A stretch of DNA of 64,000 bases from Tetmemena sp. SeJ-2015 (taxonomy: Eukaryota; Ciliophora; Spirotrichea; Sporadotrichida; Oxytrichidae): positions 1 through 64,000 of the forward strand of contig JAJKFJ010021208.1 in assembly GCA_027382625.1 (NCBI GenBank). Direction: 5' to 3'. The translations under genes were made by a program, and so were the position numbers. Within the stretch, counting starts at the first letter, position 1, and each line of letters opens with the position of its first letter. Below, in pieces: positions 20,855-32,100 of this stretch. The notes below the pieces were generated by a model. That model saw nothing but the letters and a program-made list of their open reading frames with translations. It was not told the origin of the DNA and did not search any database.

Positions 20855-21259
20855 CTAATTCATTGTACTGAATTAGATCGAATAAAAAATCTTAGTAGGA
20901 ATAGAATTCGGTTGGAAACTGCTCTTATGAAAAGCAACTCTCTATAGAATCAGTAAAGACTTGTTCTTAGCAGAGAGTAAAATGAATTCTAAAAAGGCAA
21001 TTTAAGAAATAGGCTTTGTGAAAATATTTTTGTTTTTGAAATCTTATTTTATATTATAAATTAAAAATATTTTTGATTATTCTCAAAATATTGATGTGTA
21101 TATTATTTTACAGGGAAAATGAATCTTGATATATAAGTGGGAATATAATTTGAGATTGAAATTATTGTAAAAAAAGGTTTGCAGTACGAAGAATAAAGCA
21201 TGTGAGAGCTAAGCTTACAAAAGGTATGCACAAAATAGAACTTTATCCTTATGAGCCAT
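20855..21259 (-). CDS. copy B first two exons, signal peptide and Cys segment
   Basis: Exon 1 is 21219-21259 (MAHKDKVLFCAYLL-), with a phase-2 intron 20989-21218 (GTAAG to TTAG). Exon 2 is 20855-20988: IHFTLCQEQVFTDSIESCFS, then QEQFPTEFYSYQDFLFDL, then IQYNEL. The CSD/CQE-x-(I/V)FTD pattern, ESCFSQxQFPT and DFLFDL are conserved in all five copies, which fixes the start codon and intron. Confidence 0.75.
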
Positions 21260-21604
21260 CGGCTGGGAGTTTTTATCTTTAAAATAATATTATTATAAAA
21301 ATTAAATTGGAAAATAGAAATTTTAGAATAAAAAATGAATTTAATAGCAATGGTAAGAATTCCAGGTATAATAAATTTAATTCCTTTTTAATACTATTTA
21401 TATGCTATAAATAAAAACTATAAAAATTATTTCATATATAAGTTTAATAAATTTCTTTATAAAACTTTAGTGATTTACATTGGATAAATATAGCTTTTTT
21501 TCTCTCCAAATTTTATAATATCTTTTTAATAATTTAAATCGAAACATAAAATCCAGAAAGTGAGAATAATTTGTGTATAATTAATTTCTTTTTTATACTT
21601 ATAA

Positions 21605-21800
21605 TTATGCGAGTAAAACGCGAAATTACTAAAAAATAACTACATATCCAATCTTAGTTTCATTTTGACTCTAAGATATGGATGTAGTTAGGAGTTGAAG
21701 CTGTTCCTCATCGCACTTTAAGTTTCAAGAAGTGCACATCAATTACTTGTTTGATCCTCAAACTCTTAGCCACTAAGATTACTTAAGTTAGGAGTAGCTA
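21605..21800 (-). promoter_or_regulatory. conserved 5' flank of copy B
   Basis: ATGCGAGTAAAACGCGAAAT and a potential hairpin (AACTACATATCC with GGATGTAGTT) recur upstream of C and D. It lies 350 bp before the start codon. A promoter, UTR or chromosome-end-proximal role is inferred from conservation only. The 21800-22220 and 22540-22935 stretches are AT-rich and empty. Confidence 0.35.
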
Positions 21801-22222
21801 TCAATCTTATTTTATAAATGAAAATTGATGATATGGAGACTAGATAAGAGATAAGAATCTTGGTTTGATGTTTCAATTATAATTTATTTATATTTTGAAT
21901 ATAATTGATGCAAATCCTTTTAAAATGTTGAAATTAAATATGAGACTTTGTAAATACAATTTTAGTTTATATTTTGTATTATTGAGAGTATAAGAAATTA
22001 TGAAATTATCAAATTTAAATTTAATAAATTCCTAAAATTAAATTTTGATATATAAATTTCCTAGTCTCTTCATATTACGGTACTAATTGAAAATTATATA
22101 ATTAGTCGTTTCAATTCTAAGTGATAAAAATAATGTTAATCTTGACAATTTAATGTATGAATGTTTTTATATTTAATTTCATCATTCTTTTTTAAGTTAA
22201 AGTTATATCATAAATATTATCC

Positions 22223-22536
22223 GTTCAGCTCCAACTTTTCACTCCTGTTTAGAAAGAAAGGTTTTACTGTAGGAAAACACTTTAGTCTTTTACTGAATTT
22301 TAGAGAGAGCATCAAATCCATCTAAAATAGCATATGATGCGAGACCGTTGCCATATAATTGAGGCAATTAATAATTAGTAAAATATTGTATTTTTTTTAA
22401 TGTTTTAGCAATACTTGGATTAAAAAGAGCACTTGTAATACTAAGTTTTAGAATAGAAGAATAGAGGTTCGTCCTCGTTTGTCCAGGCTTTACAGAAGTA
22501 AACTTAAAATTAAGATTTTTAAAACAATAGGTTGAA
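22223..22536. mobile_element. R1 family element, copy 3
   Basis: It starts GTTCAGCTCCAACTTTT and ends near AACAATAGGTTGAA. The interior shares TTTAGTCTTTTACTGAATTT and the CGTCCTCGTTTGTCCAGG block with copy 1. It sits in the spacer between copies B and C. Confidence 0.65.
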
Positions 22537-22937
22537 AAATGAATAAGATTTATAATATGATAGCTATGAAATTACAAATATACTTTTTTTTAATCGAAGC
22601 TTGAATAGCTGTTTTTGTCAAGATTTATAACTTTAAATTATTTCATTATACTAGACTATTTAATATTGCCTGTTATTATAAGTCATATTAAAATTCAACA
22701 ACAGCATCAATTTATATTTAAGTTTTCTTAGGTCAAATTATGATTTATTTTTTCTTTTGTTTATTTAATTTTATTCTAAAATCCACAAAATTTCTTATTC
22801 TAAATAAATATATCAATAAATTCCTGGTTATATTTTAAATTAATTTATATTTGATTGTGAAAATCTATTTAATGTATGCATCTTTAATTTTTAAATTAAT
22901 CAAATTTAAGGATGTTTAGTTCACTCTTTTATTAATT

Positions 22938-23146
22938 TCATTATCTTAATTAGACCATATTCTTTTATCTGAACTGCTTGCTAAAATTATTTTCTTTATT
23001 TTTGAATGAATCTAAGTTTGTATGTTTAGAGAAGTCAAAGTTGTTAATGCTGTCTCCTTCATCTATATCTAAACTCATACATTGCACTTTCAATTCCTCC
23101 TGAAAGATATCTCTGTTTTCGAAATCTTTCTCATCAGAATCTACAA
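22938..23146 (-). CDS. copy C MDS: cytoplasmic tail
   Basis: Acidic-basic tail with DSDEKDFENRDIFQEELKV, then GDSINNFDFSKHTNLDSF, ending QLRQ and UGA. It differs from B mainly in charged residues; the NNFDFS core is unchanged. Confidence 0.75.
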
Positions 23147-26100
23147 TTTAAGATTTAATATTTAATAAACCCCTGATGTAATAAATCAAGCACATAAATA
23201 GCAATAATCAATTATGAAAAGATGTCAACCATGAGCTAAATGCAAATATATCGACAAAGTTCTCAATACTTCACTTTATAAGAACGAGAGAGTAAGGATA
23301 TAAAGTGAGTTTTTGTTACAGTTTTCTGCACAGATCACACTCTTCAGTCTCTCAAATAAAGCAGAATATGTATAGATTACAAAACTTGTCTCGCTAAAAT
23401 AGGCTAAATAAGAAGAGAAAAAAGATACTGCTGATAAAAAAGAATATAATTGGAAGATCTAAAGTTCTGGGTAGGGATCTGATAATAAAATATACGGACA
23501 CTTCGTAACTTATGTGGATATAATTAGAGATTGAGAGTTAGCATATGAGATTAGATAAGATTTTGGAACTATTACAGTTATAATGCGACTATGGGATTTA
23601 CGTAATTCGCACACCTTAAAAAATTCCTAATTCCACCACTTATCCCAGGATATCCAAATTAAAAAATTTCAGTGAGATTGTAAAAAGAGAAATTAATTAC
23701 TGGCTAAAATTTACTTTATACGATTCAAGGTTTCTAAATGTTTACTTATTAATAAAAAATCTAAATGAAAGATTATTTTTGCTAAAGGCTTGTTATTACC
23801 TTGTTAGTTTGAATCTGAGGAATTTATGAAAAATGGGTGTCAAATTAAAAATATTGAAATTAAATATTTTAATAAGTGATAATAGATTTCTTTGCGAGGC
23901 TTTTATTGATATCTCTTTTTCCTCATTCTCTTTTGTACATATTCCTTGAAGTTTTTTATTTAGTCTAAAAGCAATACTCCGAGATTTATTCCAAGATTAT
24001 AATATAGAAAATATAAATAAAGATGCAACAGAGAGAGGCAGATCGGAAAGAAACATAGATAATTTAAACTATTTTTAAACCAATTAAGATTTTGAAATCA
24101 ACATCAAGATCAAAATTATTAGAAAAAGGCAAAAAAGAGTAACTCACTGCCATTATCAAAAGCTCATTGAAAAATTGCAGATTATTTAACTTTGCCTCTT
24201 TAAAAGGTTTGGCCCTGAAGATATATAGCAAAAATCCGAAATTTATATTTATTTTTTATTCACTGTCATAATAGTCAGAATTTAAATTGAGGATTGATCT
24301 CCTAGCAGTATTAAGATAAATTAATATTTTAATGAAGTATAAAAGACAAGGTAAGCAGCAGCTTTCTAAAGAGGTTTATCGGCACATTAAGTAACGACAT
24401 GGTATCATGCAGATTTATAAACATTTTTTTGCAATATGATAAAAAAAATGATGCTGATTTATATTTATCTTCACATAGAGTTGAGAATTTTTATTGGTAA
24501 GAATTGGAGCTTTCAAAAAAATATTAATCAGTATTATTGTTTTGAGGATTTTATGATCTCAGATGCTTGAGTAGAAATATTAATTTAATTAGAAAGTAAA
24601 TGGATATTGGCACCAGAATAATTGAAGAGGAAAACACTAAAATGCTCGAACAGAAGCCCATGAAATGTTTCTAATTTTTAAATCGCCAGTTGTCTTAGAG
24701 ACAATCTATAAACTTTTATTTACTCTCAATTAATTTTACATTCATAAGGTTCAAGAGACTACATATTAGAAGCTCAAAATAATTCTCAATAAAGAATCTT
24801 ATTATCGGATTCCATAACACATACTGATGGACTTTTCGTGCAAATCTCCTAATAAGTTTACATAGATAATACTCTTACAGTACTATGATAAGGTTAAGCA
24901 TTTCAAATGACAACACCACAATTATAATGAAGACGTTTATCAAAAGCAAGTAATACAGTAGACCTAGATTGAGGACATTGCTAAATAATTATTTTATATT
25001 GTTGAGTGAGGAGTAGTTCATAAATTCAAAGTAGTCGTTATAGGGTTGATCATTAAAAAGGTCAAAATCGAATATAGTTTAACTCGCTATGTCTACTGGG
25101 ATTAGATTTAGACTTGCGATATTGTTTATCAACCCGAAGAAAGATATAGTGTTAGCAGGAAGAAGAATAGAAGCCAAAGGCATATGAGATATGATAAATT
25201 TAATGTAAGGTATGAGGCTTTAATAATCCTTTATTATTTTAATACGTTATTAAAATTGTTAATTAAAAAATTTCATAAATAAATTTATATATAAATTTTG
25301 AATGATTTAGAGTCCCTCGAACATGCTCCAAAGCTATTATAAACTGTATCCTCTATAGTTATTAGACGAAAAATTATTTTAAAATATCTAATTGGTAGCA
25401 CTTACAAAATGAAATTGATACCGAAATTTGAGCTTAAAATTGCTGTTGTCGTTATAGTCAATATAGATTATATTTTATTTTCACTAATGAACTAACAGCA
25501 GAGTCAAGCTGAAAAGATAAAATAAAAGACGAACTCGCTTAAGGAGGAACCTTTCCTTCAATTGAAAATCTTTGTTGAATAGACTTAGTCTGCAATGAAT
25601 TCACGTACTTGAGATTCCAAATGAAAGTAACTTTCAATTTATCCACCTGATTAACATAAAATCTAAAATAAAATCTGATTAGCTGAAATGTACTTAGACG
25701 CAATAGGAAAATCCAATTTGATAACCATCTTTGACTTAAATAAATAAGACCCTGAGAACTCACTGATTGTGTAATTTAGAGTGTAGCTTTTCTTATCTTA
25801 CTTGAGTTGAATCATTAAACTGTTATTCAGAAATTAACTAAAGCCCACAGGAATACTCATACTCTCGCTAAAAATATTATAGTAAAGAGCAGAGTAAGTT
25901 CAGCTGAAGACGAGATGGAATAGATTCTGCACTAAACAAATCCAGATTTAAGGGTTTAATTCACTCCATAGTAAGGAGAGACAGCCTTCTCATTCCAAGT
26001 TTAATTTAAGTTTCAGTAATTGGATCATAGAAGTTTTTTGGCTGAGAAGATTCATTTTAAATTTAGCCATTATCAGTGCCAGATTATTTATTATGATTCT

Positions 26101-29100
26101 TTTATTGGAGAACAGATAGTTAAAAGGTTTTAAATTTTTTATTTTTTGTGGGACGGAACTTATCCTTCCCTTCCTCAATATAATTTTTTTTAATTCCCAA
26201 AAATATAAAAAATTTAAGATTAATTTTTGCGCTCAGGTTTAAAATTTAATTTTAAAATTAGATCTTTTTAGTCTTATATTGATTGGATTTATTCTAAAAT
26301 AAATATGTTTTATAGCATTTTTTAGTCGGTAAGCAAAACTTGATTAGTTTGATAAACATTATAGTTGTATTAAACAGTTATTGGAAAGTCTTTCATTATG
26401 GCTCAAATACGAATACTTAATCGAAGGAGAATGTTTTAATATAGAAACGGTATAATAATAGGCATTTTCTAATTAGAGCTTAAAATGAAGCAGAAAAAGA
26501 GGATGTACCTATTTTGAAAAGGTTCCAGTTTGACTTTTTTTATCTTGAAACTCAATAGCTCTTATTTTATTGAGCTGGTCAACAATACTTTTCCACACAG
26601 AATAAGTGAAAATGGTAAGAAGACATATTTATATTCTAACATTTTATTTTGAAGATAAAGAGTGGAGAAGGCAACTAGCAAGTGCTCAAAGTTTTCCAAA
26701 GCAGCTGATAAATTTGCTATTTGAGTGCGCAGAATAAGAGTCTCATATTTAAGCATCAGGTAAGAAAACCTTAACTGTCTCACTATCCTGATATATGTTT
26801 AAGAAGAGGAAGCCAAGAAAGATTAGAATACATTAGGCAACTACAAATTAAAACTCAACTTACTCAATTGCATTATTATCAGCTCCCTTTGTTTTATATG
26901 AAAGTACTCTTTTGAGTCATTGAAATTAAAGGTTGTTTTTTTTAAAACATTCTTCTTCTATAAAGCATTCGTATTTGAGCCATATTATATTTATGAATGT
27001 AGAGAATGAGAATGATAATAGATAATTAGGCTTATAAATTTAAACTCAACTAAACTTTTTTCAGTGAATATTCTCTACTTATTGATTATTTAGATAAGAC
27101 CTAAAAAAAAAGTCTCTCGATGAAATTGTTCTATATTAATGATGAATTGCTAAAGAAAGTTATAGTTTGATAAAATAATCAAAAAATCACAGAAAATCTT
27201 TATTTAAATAATTTCGCTTAGATTCTTATTTAAATATACTTTTGACGAGACAAAATTATTAACAAATTGACTTTTAGCAAAAGCTTAAAATTTTTAATAT
27301 AGGATGATTATGATTGAATGATCGTCGACTGGTACAAATTTGAAATAAATTCGAATCTCAATTCTCATTCGTTAATTTAAGTGATCTTCGGACCACTGGT
27401 AAGATTGGACAGAGATGCGAAAGAAAGTTTGAAATATATTACCTTATATTAACTTAATAAATTCACTATAAATAGCTGCGTAAAATGCGAGAGACATCCT
27501 GCATCGAAGTACTATAAAGCCCATTACGAATCTACGTTTAAGTCGAAGCATTTACATGAGAGAAGGTTGAATTATTGCCACTCGTAGCGTTGACTAAACT
27601 CTTTCTGACCTCTGACTTATCATATGATTGCATCAGTTCGCATATGCTCAAGCTCTCGCTACTCTTACTCTCTCACTCTAGTATAGAGAGTTTATATTCT
27701 GCGAGATCAAATGCTGCAAGGAAAAGTTTTCGTCTGCTCTTGCTATCTCTTCCTGGATCTTACAACCCTGGCTCTCGTCTAAAACGGATTGCTGTCATTT
27801 TACTTGGAGCTAATTTATGTGCAACGGGTTGGGGCTTCGTTGAATCTTTCAAACCATGTGTCTCATAATTGGCTCCTAGATCTTGGTGTTTACTCAGAAT
27901 CCTTTGCTTTCATGCAGCTATTTCGAGTCCTCCTACAGGCGTGTTTGAAATGCTATGCTCCTCTGAACTTTGTCTATATATCTCATTTTTTCTAAATAAT
28001 TAAGGTAATAGAAGCTAATATATTTCAAACTTTCTTCACATATCTGTCCAATCTTACCAGTGGTCAGGTGCTCAGAAGATCAATTAAATTAGCGAATGCA
28101 AATTGAGAATTTATTTATTTCAAAATTGTAACTGTCAACGATCATCCATTCATAATCAATTTATAGTATAAATTGACCTTCTAGAAGATTAATTACGCAA
28201 AAATCTCTCAAATTTTTTGGCATTTTGGCTTTTTGGCCTGTAAGACTTAGTTAAATCGATATTTTTATTAAGGCATTGATGGCGTTAACTTCCTTCCTCC
28301 TCCCTATATCTTTAAAATTTAAGGAGTATTTTGTGCTCAAAGATACATCTCCTATCTCTTGAAGTAGTATTTGTACTCTGAATTTACCTGAAATGAATCC
28401 ACTTGGAGAGAATACGATCTGATCCGATGATTTATTAAACTCTAAATATTTTTATATGTTGATACTTTGACAAAATTTGCCACCCCTTTGCTTATTAAAG
28501 TTACTTTACAGTTTTTGTTTTGAGCATCCTTTAAAATAAGTTTATATTTAGAATATATTATCCATTATTGAAGGTAGTTAGTATTTGCTAATTGCTCCTC
28601 CAATGATGATTTGATCTTTGAGTTGACTCTCAAAATAGGGTGAAATCTTTTTGGCTGCAGAGATAACATTTATCCTCACTGAGAAATCCTTAATTGCAAT
28701 TATTATAAAGCATACTTAATTAATATTATTTAATGCAACAGGTTAAACTCAAGGATCAGATATGTGTACATACGTAAGCTTTATTCCAATCAAAATACAT
28801 TATAGAAATTTGATCATATAAACTATAATCATTAGCAAGCCTATATCCTATTCATTAGACGAAAAATATTCAATGCTTGTATCCATTGATTATTAAAGAA
28901 AATTAGTTTAAATATTTTATTTAAGCTTATCTTTTAAAAATGTTTTATAAGTTCTTATTTGACAATTTTAGAATAGAATTAGAAAATTAAATTGAAGGAG
29001 TAAAGTCAGATGGTTAAGTAGAAGTACCATTAAAATTATAATAAAATAAAGGCTGTCTCAACTTATAATCCTCCACATGTTGGTAAGCTTAAAGCTATTT

Positions 29101-32100
29101 ACCTAATGAGATCAAATTACAAAGCTGATGATCCTATTACATAATTGTAATCTGCATCCTCGTTTAGCCAGAGACTTCTTAGGAAGCTATCAGCGCAGCT
29201 TAATAATTCAAGAGTGAAAGTATCTCAGAGTTCTCTGAGTATAGGTAGTCAAAAAATAATAATCACCGATTGAAAATTTAACCACTGCCTTGAAATTAAA
29301 AATGCCGGCTTCATTTCTTTTTTCAATAGAAGATTTCAAAAATTAGAGTTAGTAGTTTGAAGTGAAAGTGGCAGCAAATTCACTTATCTCCCTAGTTTAA
29401 TCATTTATATCAAATACAAATATTGCAATAGTAAGTGAGTCAGAGCAATAGGAAATTGCGTAACTAGCTAAGTCTATCAAGAAATCATCATCTTTGTAGT
29501 AAGTTAAGGTCTGATACGCATCCTCCCTAGGTAAACTGCGAACAGAGAACAGACCATTTAAAAAAAATTATTATTAAAAATAAAAAATTTAATTATCCTT
29601 TGTTTATATGATTGGTGTTAAAAAATTATTATAGATGAATTATAAAATGATTCAGCTTAGATCTATTTAATTTATTACCTCAAATTGATTCAGTATCATA
29701 GTCTTGAATTATTTTTTTTTCAAAATTCTTTTTTATTTCTGAAACTTACCAAATTAATTAAATCAAATATAGATATTATAATCTATGCAAAAATCTTTGA
29801 ATCTATAAACTTAGAATTTCTGATATACGATTTCAATCTTGATATTGCAATAACAGTTTTCATTTGACCGTTATTTTAAATAAAAATATTGTCTCAAATC
29901 CTAAAGCTAGATAAAATCTGAAGTTTTCTCTGGAGTAGTGTATTATTATTGGCTAGTTGGAGTGTAGATAGTTTATTCTAGTTAAATTTCTCCCTGGTCA
30001 TAATATGCATCAAAGTTTGTTTAATAGTTTAGGGGAATTGTAATTTAGCAAAACAATAATAAAAGAAGTTGTCAAAGGAGTTGCGTATTAAGCATTATCT
30101 GTAAATTCAGAGAGAGTATTGCTGCCAATAAAGAACATAAATCTAGAGGAGGTAGTTTTCTATCTTTATCAACAATTAAATGCATTTAATTAACTATTAT
30201 CCAAGGAAATAATTCATTCTTGTATTCCCGAAGAATGTCACACTTTAAATTATAAATTCTATGAATTAAAAAGCATTGATAATAAAAGTACCTGATTATA
30301 AACATCTAGAATTCTAATAAATTTTAAGGTTATTTTTTTACTATTCAATTTCTAAATTTATTATTTTAGTATACTTCATTTTATTGCAGTTAAAAGCATG
30401 AGAATACTTCAGTCTCTAAATAAAAACCTAAATCTTAAATTGCATTCATGTTTTTATCTAATTTATATATCAATTTATAATTTATTGAAGTTTTTATATA
30501 CTTTTGTATACTAGTCCAGAGAAATCAGAAAAGTACATTATAGAAGTACTTTCAACACTCGTTCCCGCTGCACCATTTCCTGCAGAAGCTACCTATTCGG
30601 CTGAGTTTAGAGCTACGAAGTCTATTGTCACTTGGCCAGACGCTTTTTTCTCATAGAGAAATAGATACTATGAACTCTCGGGAATATACTTCGCCCCAAG
30701 GCATTTATATGATTCCTAATCAGAAATCTGAGCATCTATATTACCAAATTAAATAAATAAGGGATTCATTAATTTAGTGGGGTCAGTTTCTGATTAAAAA
30801 TATTTACAAATTGATTGCATAATGAATCCCATCACAGTACCTTCATCATTTGAGTAACACATAATGATGAAGCTATTGTCCTTATCTTCAGATATGAACT
30901 TTATTGAAACAGAAGTTTATAAGGAAAAATCTGAGGAAGAACTTTATAAAAAGTACAAAGTTTAATTAAATTAGGGATGAATTAAAATATTAGATTTATA
31001 AAATGTTCAATTAAATTTTTAACTTGTAAAGCTGCTAGTTAATTGATAATTAAATTTTAATGGAATCCAAATATTCTTCATTATTTCTATTTACTCATCT
31101 CTGCGGAGAAATTAGGTACGTACGTACTCTAAAATAAAAAAGCAGGTTGAAATCGCTACGCAAAAAACTCCAAAGAGATTCCATAATAAATTACAATAAA
31201 ATAAATCCTTAAAATCTTTGATTTACTAAACAGTATAATAATTATTAAAATTTTAGAATCTTTGAACTACCTTAATAGTTTTTTTTTTCTCAATTTAATT
31301 ACTAATTATTCAATTTCCTCATATATTTATTCCAATTATAAATTGGATTTTAAACTATAGTGCCATGTTTGTGAGAGAACTCCTTAGATAGTATACGCAT
31401 CTAATCTTAAATATCGAATATACTAATTTTAGTAGAAACCTGAAATATTAATTATTATGGAACAAATTGCATTAGTTATCAATTAGTTGCTTAAATTTAT
31501 ATTAAAAAATATTTTGAGTAACTAATTAGCTGAGTATGTTTTGATCATTTAATTTTTAATAAAATGAAATGCTCAGAATACGGTTAAAGATAAGTTATTT
31601 ATTTTAAGGAAAACTGAAAAATAATTCTCAACTAAAGTGCCTTTGTAAGCTCAAGATCTTTTTGTATGACCTCTAAGTTTAAGTTTTCGATATAAACTTG
31701 ATTGAGAATCACTTCTATAATTTAGATTGATATATCTAATTATATCAATTTAAATGATTTATTAGCAAAAAGAATTGCTTGAAGCTTTCAAGTAGATTTA
31801 ATTTACTTAGCTTTACTAATGCAAATCATGTTTCCATTAATTGTAATTTATATGAACTTTTATATATTTGAATTGTAATTGAAGTTATAAGTTCATGAAA
31901 TAAATTAACTTGTTATAAACTAATGCGATCCTCCTATATTAAATTTTATACTTTTATAAACATAGACAAAACTGTTTTGATTTAAGTCATAATTCTGTGC
32001 ACTAGTCCCACATACTGAGTTTGTGTCTACTAAATTGCAATTGTACTTCCACACAAAGTCTAGGGAAAAATCTGAATAGTCAAATTTCATAAGCATGTAA

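Larger units (their letters stand above)
7353..21259 (-). pseudogene. copy B locus: Cadg-type multi-pass membrane protein, probably decayed
   Basis: This is the full-length locus from ATG (21257-21259) to UGA (7353-7355), in 15 or more MDS clusters collinear with C, D and E. Reading from the N-terminus it has a signal peptide, a Cys-containing N-terminal segment, a GSSSYDNL/FGGQI module, beta-rich segments, a Cadg module, a juxtamembrane segment, transmembrane helices and a charged tail. Signs of decay are a one-base deletion relative to C, D and E near 8633-8645 in the transmembrane part, a four-base deficit near 18970-19002 relative to C, and a Tc1/IS630-type element inside coding sequence at 11462-12388. 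Several IESs are also greatly enlarged here. A short indel could be rescued by an unrecognised IES, so pseudogene status is likely rather than certain. Confidence 0.7.
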
